Below, in pieces: positions 32,414-40,553 of a DNA stretch of 61,956 bases; positions within the stretch are counted from its first letter, which is position 1; every line of letters starts with the position of its first letter. The stretch comes from Betaproteobacteria bacterium. GTDB lineage: Bacteria; Pseudomonadota; Gammaproteobacteria; Burkholderiales; SG8-39. The notes below the pieces were generated by a model that saw only the letters and a program-made list of their open reading frames with translations, searched no databases and was not told where the DNA came from. The stretch is from contig JAJDOG010000074.1 of the NCBI GenBank assembly GCA_022340285.1, positions 1 through 61,956 on the forward strand, read 5' to 3'. The position numbers and the translations under genes were made by a program.

Positions 32414-33367
32414 CTAGAAGTACTTCTTCAGATCCATGCCGGCGTAAAGTCCCGCCACCTGATCGCCGTAGCCGTTGAAGATCACGGTCGGACGCCGCGA
32501 AAAAAACTCCGGAATGCGGCGCTCGGTCTCCTGGCTCCAACGTGGATGATCGACATTGGGGTTCACGTTCGAGTAGAAGCCGTACTCCGTGGGGGAGGCC
32601 TTCTCCCACGCGGTTCTGGGTTGCTGCGCGACCAGCCGGATCTTGACGATCGATTTGCCGCTCTTGAAGCCGTACTTCCACGGCACCACCAGCCGGACCG
32701 GGGCGCCGTTCTGACCCGGCAGCGCCTCGCCAAAGATCCCCACGGCAAGAATCGTCAGCGGGTGCATCGCCTCGTCGATCCGAAGTCCTTCCACATACGG
32801 CCAGTCGAGGACCGGGACATGCACGCCCTGCATGGTGTCCGGCTGCACGGCAGTGACGAATTCCACGAACTTCGCATTGCCCGTGGGTTCCACCTCCTTG
32901 AGCAACGCGTTCAATTCGAAGCCGACCCAGGGAATCACCATCGACCACGCTTCCACGCAGCGCAGCCGGTAGACCCGCTCTTCGAGCGGCCGCTTGATGA
33001 GTTCCTCGATCCCGAAGGTGCGAGGCTTCAGGCACTCCCCTTCGACCGACACGGTCCAAGGACGCGTCTTCAGATGCCCGGCGTACAGAGCGGGGTCGGA
33101 CTTTTCGGTGCCGAACTCGTAATAGTTGTTGTACCCGGTGACGTGCTTGTACTCGGTCGGTTTCTCGACCGTGCTGAATCGCGATGTCGCGACGCTGGTG
33201 AATTTTTCCCGTGTGGCGTCCGGCGCTGACTCGGTGTCGTCGCTGCAACCCGTCGCCGCGAGAATCGCCCCGGCCGCCGCGGCCTTCATGAACTCCCTGC
33301 GCCGGTTGTACACCGGCTGGGGCGTGATTTCGGACGGGAGGACGTCGAGAGGCCGCTTGATCAACAT
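32414..33367 (-). CDS. msrP: Protein-methionine-sulfoxide reductase catalytic subunit (molybdopterin)
   Basis: 317 residues, matching the E. coli MsrP layout closely. A Tat signal with RRREFMK (residues 22-28) precedes a hydrophobic stretch. Residue Cys137 in LRCVEAWSM is the molybdenum ligand of the family, and [16 protein letters not shown] lies in the cofactor domain. After the signal comes ATGC (Cys41), which is a weak lipobox, so the protein could be lipidated. It repairs both R and S methionine sulfoxide in the periplasm. The ECF sigma and anti-sigma genes lie just upstream. Confidence 0.95.
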   Translation of the reverse strand: MLIKRPLDVLPSEITPQPVYNRRREFMKAAAAGAILAATGCSDDTESAPDATREKFTSVATSRFSTVEKPTEYKHVTGYNNYYEFGTEKSDPALYAGHLKTRPWTVSVEGECLKPRTFGIEELIKRPLEERVYRLRCVEAWSMVIPWVGFELNALLKEVEPTGNAKFVEFVTAVQPDTMQGVHVPVLDWPYVEGLRIDEAMHPLTILAVGIFGEALPGQNGAPVRLVVPWKYGFKSGKSIVKIRLVAQQPRTAWEKASPTEYGFYSNVNPNVDHPRWSQETERRIPEFFSRRPTVIFNGYGDQVAGLYAGMDLKKYF

Positions 33368-33429
33368 GCTTAGGGTCCCTTCCAGGGGCTTGAATTCGAT
33401 GTTATACGAGTCGCGGCCCGATCCGATTC

Positions 33430-33457
33430 ATTACAGTGCCAAGAATTCACGGGTCCC
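33430..33457 (-). promoter_or_regulatory. Candidate ECF-type promoter of msrP
   Basis: On the minus strand GGGACC and TGTAAT are 16 bases apart, in the 130-base gap before msrP. A similar arrangement (GGGAAT, 17 bases, TGTTTA) precedes the small lipoprotein gene at 35202-35230. The shared pattern is weak, and a sigma-70-like TATAAC also lies nearer the gene. Confidence 0.25.
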
Positions 33458-33497
33458 GGCCGGCGGACACCGGTCGGGGGCGCACCGGCCAGCTCGT

Positions 33498-34238
33498 TCA
33501 GGGATTGAGCTGCTTGTAGACTGCCGTGGCGACCCCGAGCAGATCGCGCTTCGGGAGGTCTCCGGAAAGCGCGTAGCCGAGCGAGCCGTCCACCCAATAG
33601 AAGACGCTGACTCCGTTCTCGCGGCTGTACCGAAACGCGGTATCCGATTGGCTGGTGTTCATGTGCGAGACGTAGAGCGTGAGGCGGCGCCCCTTCGCAT
33701 CCTGATACATGAACTGCGCTACTGCGCCGCGATCGCCCGGCAGGAGTCGGCCGCCGACGAGCTCGTAGCCGCTCGCCGCGAGGATCGGCGGCTTCAGATC
33801 GGCACCGAGACGTTTCGACAGCCAGCGCACCAGATGCTCCTGCTGGTCCACACCCACCTCGACCGGATGTCGCACCTCGGGCGTGTAGACCGCATGCGCA
33901 ACCGCCGCGCGGTGCGCAAGCGTCGCCGACGCGATCGGATCTTTCGCAACCAAACCATTCGCGAGCCATCCGATCGCCGCCCCGAACACGAGCCATCCGG
34001 CCGCAAGCGCGAATCGCATCAGCCCGCGGCGCGGCGCAAGCAGCGTGAGACGCTGCGGAATGGGCTCGTCCAGCACAGGATTGAACTGCGCGCGCAGCTG
34101 CGCGTTTTGCTCGCGATAGGCCGCGACCCGCTCGGCGTCCTCGGGCGAGGTCTCGAGATACGCTGCGATCTCGACGCGGCGCTGCGGCGCCATCAGATCG
34201 TCGGCGAATGCTTGCAGATCGTGTTCAGAGGGCTTCAT
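33498..34238 (-). CDS. Membrane-bound anti-sigma factor
   Basis: 246 residues. A cytoplasmic N-terminal helical domain (about 1-70, SEHDLQAFADDLMAPQRR, typical of ECF anti-sigma factors) precedes one transmembrane helix (about 74-95) and a periplasmic domain of about 150 residues. There is no HxxxCxxC zinc motif. Its start overlaps the sigma gene stop by 4 bases, the usual arrangement of an ECF pair. It probably holds the sigma factor at the membrane until an envelope stress releases it. It lacks the many helices of NrsF-type anti-sigmas. Confidence 0.85.
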   Translation of the reverse strand: MKPSEHDLQAFADDLMAPQRRVEIAAYLETSPEDAERVAAYREQNAQLRAQFNPVLDEPIPQRLTLLAPRRGLMRFALAAGWLVFGAAIGWLANGLVAKDPIASATLAHRAAVAHAVYTPEVRHPVEVGVDQQEHLVRWLSKRLGADLKPPILAASGYELVGGRLLPGDRGAVAQFMYQDAKGRRLTLYVSHMNTSQSDTAFRYSRENGVSVFYWVDGSLGYALSGDLPKRDLLGVATAVYKQLNP

Positions 34239-34735
34239 TTCACAATTTTCAAACTCGACTGCGGAGGCACGCCCGCGAGCCGCGCACGCAGCCGCTCGCG
34301 CGCACGGAACAGTCGTGACATGACCGTCCCCATCGGAATTCGGAGCGCCTGACTGACCTCCGCGTAACTCAGCTGCTCCAGCGCGATGAGCAGGATGACC
34401 TCTCGCTGCTCGGCCGGCAGCGTGGCGATCGCGGACTGCATGTCGCGGATCTCGAGCCGGTCCGCATCGGGCACGACTTGCGACAACAGATCCCCGTCGT
34501 CAAGCGCGGTCTCGGGGCGCGCCGCCCGGCTTCGCAGCTGGTTCACGAACACGTTGTGCATGATCGCGAAGAGCCAGGCGCGCAAGTCGCTTCCCGGGCG
34601 CCACAAATGAAACTTGTTCAGCGCGCGCTCAAGCGTGTCCTGCACCAAATCGTCGGCTGCGTAGCGGTCGCCGACCAGCGCCCGCGCGTACCGGCGCAGG
34701 CGGGGAATGTGGGGCGTCAGCGCGGCTTGGTCCAT
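34235..34735 (-). CDS. ECF-family RNA polymerase sigma factor
   Basis: 166 residues. Region 2 includes RYARALVGDRYAADDLVQDTLERAL, with the DDLVQDT motif for -10 recognition. Region 4 carries LPAEQREVILLIALEQLSYAEV and then the helix-turn-helix IPMGTVMSRLFRARERLR. It lies directly upstream of its presumed anti-sigma factor with a 4-base overlap. Targets cannot be proved, but msrPQ downstream and the lipoprotein upstream on the same strand are natural candidates. No extra C-terminal domain is present. Confidence 0.92.
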   Translation of the reverse strand: MDQAALTPHIPRLRRYARALVGDRYAADDLVQDTLERALNKFHLWRPGSDLRAWLFAIMHNVFVNQLRSRAARPETALDDGDLLSQVVPDADRLEIRDMQSAIATLPAEQREVILLIALEQLSYAEVSQALRIPMGTVMSRLFRARERLRARLAGVPPQSSLKIVK

Positions 34736-34771
34736 TAAGGCCGGTAACTTAGCCCCTTCAGACGAAGGCCG

Positions 34772-35155
34772 CTAGGGGTGGGCAACGCGCCAGACGTTTC
34801 TGAATCCGTCACCGGTCATGTCACCCGGTTTCGTGTCCTTTACCCACGTGTAGAGCGGTTTGCCTTTGTAGGCCCACTGTTTCGAGCCGTCACTGCGAGT
34901 GATGACGGAGTAGTCACCCATGGCTTTCGCATCGGCCGGGGCAGCGAGTGGCGGCCACGCCTTCGCGCACTGGTTGACGCAAACGCTCTTGCCCGAGTTC
35001 GCGGGATCCTTGTCGAACGTGTAGAGCGTCATTCCTTTCGCATCCACGAGCACGCCACCCTGGGCATGTGCGGGCGCACTCTCGCTCATCATTGTCGAGC
35101 AGCCCGCAAACGCCCCCACCAGCAAGAGCGCGATCAACGTCGCTTTTACTTTCAT
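34772..35155 (-). CDS. Small secreted lipoprotein of the Lipoprotein_15 (COG4315) family
   Basis: 127 residues. The lipobox FAGC gives Cys19. Two copies of the family repeat follow: VLVDAKGMTLYTFDKD with a Cys-bearing stretch SVCVNQCAKAWPPL, and later GKPLYTWVKDTKPGD ending GFRNVWRVAHP. The function of this family is not known. It lies upstream of the ECF sigma pair, separated by 36 bases, with a good ribosome-binding site (GGGAGG). Being Met-poor, it is not a methionine-rich scavenger peptide. Confidence 0.9.
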   Translation of the reverse strand: MKVKATLIALLLVGAFAGCSTMMSESAPAHAQGGVLVDAKGMTLYTFDKDPANSGKSVCVNQCAKAWPPLAAPADAKAMGDYSVITRSDGSKQWAYKGKPLYTWVKDTKPGDMTGDGFRNVWRVAHP

Positions 35156-35201
35156 ATAGCCTCCCTATAACCGCACGGCCGAAAATCGGTCGCTCCCGTC
35201 A

Positions 35202-35230
35202 TAAACACCGTGCGGGGCGGCGCTATTCCC
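35202..35230 (-). promoter_or_regulatory. Candidate ECF-type promoter of the small lipoprotein gene
   Basis: On the minus strand GGGAAT and TGTTTA are 17 bases apart. RNA would start about 40 bases before the lipoprotein ATG at 35155, leaving the GGGAGG ribosome-binding site intact. GGAAT-type -35 boxes are common for ECF sigma factors. A partly similar site precedes msrP. Confidence 0.35.
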
Positions 35231-36632
35231 TGGGGTAACCGAACACTCTCCCCCCCAATCCCCAGCGTGCGGCAAGCGTCTCGGTGGCGTTGAGGATCTC
35301 CTCGGCGAGAGAGGGATGGTTGTAGCGTAGAGCCGCAAGCTGCGCGAGTGCATCGGGCTTACCTGCATACGCGCTCATCAGGTGAATCCATTCGCCCGCG
35401 TAAATCCCGACGGCCTCGGCGCCCAGAAACTCGCCCGACTCCGCATCGGCCACCAAGCGCGCAAATCCGCGCCGGTCACCAAGCGCCAGCGCCGCCGGGC
35501 TTGTCTCCAGCGCCGCGAATCCGGTTGCAACTTCCCGTCCAGCCGCCTCGGCCTCGTCTTCGCTCAGGCCGACGCGCGCGAGCTCGAGCGCCGAATACAC
35601 GACTTGCGGAATCGGCGCGGCGCCGCGACGCGCACTGCCTGGTGCCACGATGTTTGCAATCGCGACCGACGCCTCGGCGAGGGCATGGTTTGATGTCATC
35701 GAACGATTCGTACAGTCGCCGATGGCGTAGACGCCGTCTACGCTCGTTCGCTGATAATCGTCCACGCGAATGTATCCTTCCTCGTCACACGCCACGCCGG
35801 CCGCGTCCAGTGCGATTCCCGACGTGCACGGCGACCGCCCGGCCGCGACCAATACCCAGTCGACCTTCTCCTCACCTCCGCCGCGTAGCGAAAGCAGAAC
35901 GCCATCGCTCTCCACCACGGACCCGATCGGTCGATTCCCCGTGCGTGCGGCGATGCCATGGTCACGAAGCGCCGTGCGGAGCGCCGTCAGCGCAGGTGCG
36001 CTGTACCGGGTGCGCGAGAGCGCCTCCGCGTGCGTGAGCCACACGACCTCCAACCCGAGCATGACGAGAATGAAAGCCATCTCGGTGCCGATCACGCCGC
36101 TCCCGACAACTGCGATGCGCTTTCCGCGCGGCGGAGGATGGTCAAACAGCTCGTCGGTTGTCAGCACCCGGCCCGGGTGCAACGGGATGGCGGGCGGTAT
36201 AACCGGCACAGATCCTGTTGCCACCACAACGTTCGCCGCACGCAGGCGCTCGCAGCCATCGATCTCGATCTCACCCGGTGCACACAGTCGCGCGCTGCCG
36301 GAGTAGGCGCGAACGCCGAGTCGCTCGAGGTAATCGATGTAGCTCGCGCGCACGGTCTCGACGATGCGCCGCTGGTCGCGCCATGCCTGGGCAAGATCGG
36401 GGACCAGATCTCCCCGCAATCCGCGCTCCGCGAGCTGGTGCTTGCCGGCGATGAGCCGTGCGGATTGATACCAGGCCTTCTTGGGAACGCACCCGCGATT
36501 AAGGCACGTTCCTCCCCACGTGGCCCGCTCGATGATCGCGGCCTTCAATCCGCGCAATGCGGCCAGCACGGCCGCACGATATCCGCCCGGCCCGGACCCG
36601 ATGATCGCCACGTCAAAGACCTGATCGCTCAT
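35223..36632 (-). CDS. Pyridine nucleotide-disulfide oxidoreductase (dihydrolipoamide dehydrogenase-like)
   Basis: 469 residues. The FAD motif IGSGPGGYRAA is at the N terminus, the redox disulfide pair is Cys43 and Cys48 in GTCLNRGCVPKK, and a second nucleotide motif VVGSGVIGTEMA binds NAD(P). YAIGDC is the conserved FAD-binding element. The C-terminal region keeps His and Glu of NHPSLAEE, the catalytic base pair of the Lpd family. It is not part of a 2-oxoacid dehydrogenase operon here, so its partner may be a glycine-cleavage, acetoin or thiol system. The next gene is cytochrome c4, with a terminator between them. Confidence 0.85.
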   Translation of the reverse strand: MSDQVFDVAIIGSGPGGYRAAVLAALRGLKAAIIERATWGGTCLNRGCVPKKAWYQSARLIAGKHQLAERGLRGDLVPDLAQAWRDQRRIVETVRASYIDYLERLGVRAYSGSARLCAPGEIEIDGCERLRAANVVVATGSVPVIPPAIPLHPGRVLTTDELFDHPPPRGKRIAVVGSGVIGTEMAFILVMLGLEVVWLTHAEALSRTRYSAPALTALRTALRDHGIAARTGNRPIGSVVESDGVLLSLRGGGEEKVDWVLVAAGRSPCTSGIALDAAGVACDEEGYIRVDDYQRTSVDGVYAIGDCTNRSMTSNHALAEASVAIANIVAPGSARRGAAPIPQVVYSALELARVGLSEDEAEAAGREVATGFAALETSPAALALGDRRGFARLVADAESGEFLGAEAVGIYAGEWIHLMSAYAGKPDALAQLAALRYNHPSLAEEILNATETLAARWGLGGRVFGYPRE

Positions 36633-36644
36633 TCCGGCATGCTG

Positions 36645-36678
36645 TCAAAAAAGAAAGGGTGGCTCGCAGCCACCCTTT
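36645..36678 (-). terminator. Intrinsic terminator downstream of cytochrome c4
   Basis: Perfect 11-bp arms AAAGGGTGGCT and AGCCACCCTTT with a 3-base loop lie at 36654-36678. On the minus strand they are followed by CTTTTTTG. This ends the cytochrome c4 transcript before the oxidoreductase gene. Confidence 0.9.
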
Positions 36679-36710
36679 CGCAAGCCTGTCCGGTCTTGCG
36701 CGCGGATTCG

Positions 36711-37352
36711 TCACCGCAGACCGGAAATGTAATCCGCAACCGCCTTGATCTGCGCGTCCGACATCTTGTCGGCGATCGCGCGCATCATCTTGCCCGGATC
36801 GTTGGCGCGTGCGCCGCTGCGCCACGCCTTCATTTGCGCTTCGATGTATTCGGGATGTTGTCCCGCGAGACGCGGATACTGTGCAGGCATGCCCGCGCCG
36901 GCGGCACCGTGGCAACCACTGCAGGCCGGAATCCCTTGCGACGCAATGCCGCCGCGATAGATCTGCTGACCCAATTCGACCGTGGCGGTGTTGCGCGCAA
37001 ACCCCTTGTTTGGCGTTTGCTCCGCAAAGTACGCGCCGAGATTGCGCATGTCTTCCGGCGTCAAGTTGGCCACCATGCCGGCCATGATGGGATTCACGCG
37101 CTCGGCTTGCTTGCCGTCGGCGGCCTTGAAGTTCATGAGCTGCTTGGTCGTGTACTCGGCAATCTGGCCGGCGAGGTGCGGGTTCTCCGGAAGTGGGCTC
37201 TGCCCGGTGGGACCATGGCACGCCGCGCAAACCTGTGAGACGGTCTGTTGTGCCTTGGCGGGGTCGGCTTTGGGCATGGATTCCGCGGCAATCGCGACGC
37301 CGGCGACGCCGCTCGCGAGCGCTGCACTCAGCAGCGCCAAGCGAATTCTCAT
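36711..37352 (-). CDS. Diheme cytochrome c4
   Basis: 213 residues from ATG 37352, preceded by AAAGGAA. The signal peptide ends near IAAES. Two c-type heme sites, CAACH (Cys42, Cys45, His46) and CSGCH (Cys144, Cys147, His148), sit in two similar halves of about 90 residues, the hallmark of cytochrome c4. Met ligands are likely in NPIMAGMV and KMMRAIADKM. It carries electrons in the periplasm, probably to a terminal oxidase. Next to engB on the other strand is its usual place in betaproteobacteria. Confidence 0.93.
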   Translation of the reverse strand: MRIRLALLSAALASGVAGVAIAAESMPKADPAKAQQTVSQVCAACHGPTGQSPLPENPHLAGQIAEYTTKQLMNFKAADGKQAERVNPIMAGMVANLTPEDMRNLGAYFAEQTPNKGFARNTATVELGQQIYRGGIASQGIPACSGCHGAAGAGMPAQYPRLAGQHPEYIEAQMKAWRSGARANDPGKMMRAIADKMSDAQIKAVADYISGLR

Positions 37353-37493
37353 TCGAAATTCCTTTCGGGACGGGGCATTGGGGAAAACTGCTATTCTAGC
37401 GCAGCGCGCCGGCGCGCCGCCAACGCGGCGGGTTGATGTGACGTAACCCGCGCTGCCGCAATCCCACCCCGGTGTCCAGGTATCCAGGTATCC

Positions 37494-38204
37494 ATGTCCC
37501 TTTTCCGGAACGCGACTTTCGTGCTCTCGGCGCACGAGTTGCGCGACCTGCCGCCGCCCGGCCCGCCGGAGGTGGCGTTCGCCGGCCGCTCCAACGCGGG
37601 CAAGTCGAGCGCCATCAACGCCCTGGCGCACCACAATCGCCTCGCTTTTGTCAGCAAGACGCCTGGGCGCACGCAACTCATCAACTTCTTCCGCCTCAAG
37701 GGGGGCGCCCTGCTGGTGGATCTACCGGGATACGGTTATGCACGGGTGCCCGCACAGACCCGTAAGCACTGGGAAGCGATTCTAAGTGGGTACTTACAGA
37801 CTCGGAAATCTTTAAGGGGCTTGGTTCTCGTCATGGACATCCGGCACCCCCTCACGTCCCTGGACGAGACGATGCTGGCCTGGTTTCGGCCGACGGGGAA
37901 ACCGGTCCACGTGCTGTTGACGAAAGCCGACAAGTTATCGCGCGGCCCGGCGGAAGCCGCGCTGCGCAGCGTGCGGAAGCGCCTGACCGAGCTCGCCCCG
38001 AACTTCACCGTCCAGCTGTTCTCGGCTCTGAAGCGAACCGGAATCGAGCGTGCCGAGGAAGCGTTGGGGGGGTGGCTGGAGATCACGCCAACCGGCGCGG
38101 ACAGCCCAGGTGAAAGCATGGTTCACGAAGCTCGGGGCCGAAACAAAAAAGCCCCGAGTAGGGTTTACGAAGCTCGGGGCCGAAACAAAAAAGCCCCGAG
38201 CTAA
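37494..38204 (+). CDS. engB: Ribosome-biogenesis GTP-binding protein with repeated C-terminal tail
   Basis: 236 residues from ATG 37494. G1 GRSNAGKSS (31-39), G3 DLPGYG and G4 TKADK are present, along with GWL near the normal C-terminal end. EngB (YsxC/YihA) is an essential GTPase of large ribosomal subunit assembly, usually about 200-215 residues. Here the last 28 residues are two copies of a 14-residue unit ([14 protein letters not shown] and [13 protein letters not shown]). They are encoded by a 42-base tandem repeat that is also the hairpin and T-run of terminators on the opposite strand. The tail is probably a by-product of that duplication, not a domain. Confidence 0.94.
   Translation: MSLFRNATFVLSAHELRDLPPPGPPEVAFAGRSNAGKSSAINALAHHNRLAFVSKTPGRTQLINFFRLKGGALLVDLPGYGYARVPAQTRKHWEAILSGYLQTRKSLRGLVLVMDIRHPLTSLDETMLAWFRPTGKPVHVLLTKADKLSRGPAEAALRSVRKRLTELAPNFTVQLFSALKRTGIERAEEALGGWLEITPTGADSPGESMVHEARGRNKKAPSRVYEARGRNKKAPS
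38145..38180 (-). terminator. Second intrinsic terminator (minus strand)
   Basis: On the minus strand GCCCCGAG (38180-38173) pairs with CTCGGGGC (38158-38151) and is followed by TTTTTT (38150-38145). It repeats the terminator at 38186-38221 and would act as a back-up stop for a leftward transcript. Confidence 0.65.
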
Positions 38205-38221
38205 AGGGGAAAGCTCGGGGC
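38186..38221 (-). terminator. Intrinsic terminator of the leftward small RNA
   Basis: On the minus strand a perfect 10-bp stem, GCCCCGAGCT with AGCTCGGGGC, closes a 9-base loop (38221-38193) and is followed directly by TTTTTTG. This is a textbook Rho-independent terminator pointing into the 3' end of engB. No protein gene on the minus strand lies upstream of it. Confidence 0.8.
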
Positions 38222-38335
38222 CGAACGCCTTAATGACTAAGGCACCCGCTCAGGGAGGAGAAGCGGGAGACGATCGAAATCGTCTACGCTTGAGAGTGTG
38301 CGCAGCGCAAAAAGGTTCCCGGAGCAAAGCGCGCA
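38187..38335 (-). ncRNA. Candidate structured small RNA between engB and hemB
   Basis: Reading leftward, three perfect hairpins precede the terminator almost without gaps. The first is AGACGAT-TTCG-ATCGTCT (38285-38268), with a UUCG loop. The second is CCCGCT-TCTCCTCCCTG-AGCGGG (38267-38245), whose loop is complementary to a strong Shine-Dalgarno sequence. The third is GCCTTA-GTCAT-TAAGGC (38243-38227). The terminator stem is at 38221-38193 with six Ts after it. An AT-rich stretch at about 38336-38366 could hold the promoter; the 5' end given is a guess. Expected length is about 150 bases. C-rich, anti-Shine-Dalgarno loops are known in several small regulatory RNAs. The family could not be named from sequence alone. 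Confidence 0.65.
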
Positions 38336-38363
38336 AACGTAACATATTGTTTTAACTAGATAA

Positions 38364-39377
<1,014 letters not shown>

Positions 39378-39381
39378 CGCG

Positions 39382-39501
39382 TCATCCGTCGACGGCTGCT
39401 TCGCGAATCATCTGCTCGAATTCGGCGCCGCGGCGGTCCACACCGAGGGTTCGCGCGGGCCGCAGACTGCGATCGCGATCCAGCCAGATGTCGAGTTGCA
39501 T
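39382..39501 (-). CDS. Possible 39-residue protein after the VOC gene
   Basis: After the TGA that ends the VOC gene the same frame continues without interruption for 46 codons. From the first ATG (39501, with GGA before it) it encodes MQLDIWLDRDRSLRPART and so on, to a stop 4 bases from the end of hemB. Composition looks like a real protein (amphipathic, ending EFEQMIREAAVDG). It may be a small coupled gene, a read-through extension, or the remains of a longer C terminus. No family was recognised. Confidence 0.4.
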   Translation of the reverse strand: MQLDIWLDRDRSLRPARTLGVDRRGAEFEQMIREAAVDG

Positions 39502-39519
39502 TCCGTCGTCATCCGCACA

Positions 39520-40362
39520 TCATCCGAGAACCAGAGCTATGCCGTGCGCGGTCTCGGGGCCGACCGCGAGCGAGCCGTCCGGCATGCGCGCGTGCTGAAT
39601 ACCGCCCGTAGCGAGCGCGTCCGCCACGGCGCTCCGATCCGCGACCCGCACGAAGAGAGCCCCCAGCTTCGGCGCAAGACGCGGGCTGCTCCCGATTCCC
39701 GGCAGACGCCTCGCCAATGCCGGAGCAGTGACCACGGCGACCGGAGCAGAGCCGGTCTCGACAAGCAGCCCTTCGGCGATGGCCTGTGCGCGGGTGTCGA
39801 ACATGCGCTCGTAGGCGCGCGCGGTCGCCGCGACATCATCGGCGACGATCGCCACTGCCGCCAGTGCGGTCGCACCGTTCCGGTGCAACTGATACTCCGG
39901 TCGCCAGACCACGTCGCGCGTGAAATGCTCGCAGAGAAACACATGCCCTCCGGGCGTCTGGTCGGGCGCGAGCTGCGTGATGCGGAAGCGCGCTTCACGC
40001 GTACCCTCGGACAGGCGCACCGGCCGGGAGAAATCCACCGGGTCGGTGGGCGCAAAACCGGCCCACAGCATTTCCGAATAGGCCGCCTTTGCGTTGTCCG
40101 TGCGGAGCGCGATCGCGGCGAGCCCGTCGCCCGCCGTCGCGAAGTCCGTATAGTGCTGGCGTGACGGATGCGGGTTCTCCGGCGGACTCGTCAGCAGCTC
40201 GATGTAATCCTCGCCGAACATCACGCAATGATTCCGTGAGCCCAGCGTGTGGTCGCCGCGTGGCGCGACGGTGAAGCCCATGCGCCGAAACGTATCGGCG
40301 GCGGCGGCGAGTTCGTTAACGACGATCACAACGTGATCGATGCCCTGGACGTGTCGGCGCAT
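39520..40362 (-). CDS. VOC / glyoxalase-like domain protein
   Basis: 280 residues from ATG 40362 (MRRHVQGIDHVVIVVNEL); the frame is open further upstream, but this is the usual domain start. GIDHVVIVV is the typical first strand of vicinal-oxygen-chelate proteins with the first metal His. The segment VMFGEDYIELL gives the Glu ligand of the first half, and a second, weaker repeat occupies about 160-280. It resembles the Glyoxalase_3-like family, whose substrates are mostly unknown. It is divergent from the M20 amidohydrolase. Confidence 0.82.
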   Translation of the reverse strand: MRRHVQGIDHVVIVVNELAAAADTFRRMGFTVAPRGDHTLGSRNHCVMFGEDYIELLTSPPENPHPSRQHYTDFATAGDGLAAIALRTDNAKAAYSEMLWAGFAPTDPVDFSRPVRLSEGTREARFRITQLAPDQTPGGHVFLCEHFTRDVVWRPEYQLHRNGATALAAVAIVADDVAATARAYERMFDTRAQAIAEGLLVETGSAPVAVVTAPALARRLPGIGSSPRLAPKLGALFVRVADRSAVADALATGGIQHARMPDGSLAVGPETAHGIALVLG

Positions 40363-40553
40363 TCTGAAGGTTTGGGTGCGGGATGAAGTAAGGAATTGTA
40401 AGCGGGCGCGCGATATCCTGGACGCGAAAATTTCGGGCGCCAGGACGCTCGAACGGCGCGCTATATAATCGCCTTGGCGCGGCGCATACAATAGATCCTC
40501 GGGCTTGCGCGCGGAACGATCAACCGATAGCAGGCCATCATCCGGGAACCGCC

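Larger units (their letters stand above)
38121..38226. repeat. 42-bp tandem repeat (two and a half copies) built from terminator arms
   Basis: Copy 1 spans 38121-38162, copy 2 starts at 38163, and a partial third copy is at 38211-38226. Each holds CTCGGGGC, the loop CGAAACAAAAAA and GCCCCGAG. The two full copies are in the engB frame. The alternating arms can pair in several ways on either strand. Confidence 0.9.

Noticed and set aside
38131..38202. Rightward terminators of engB
   Set aside because: The hairpins exist on the plus strand too, but no T-run follows there (the A-run is in the loop). On the minus strand T-runs follow directly, so the direction is leftward.
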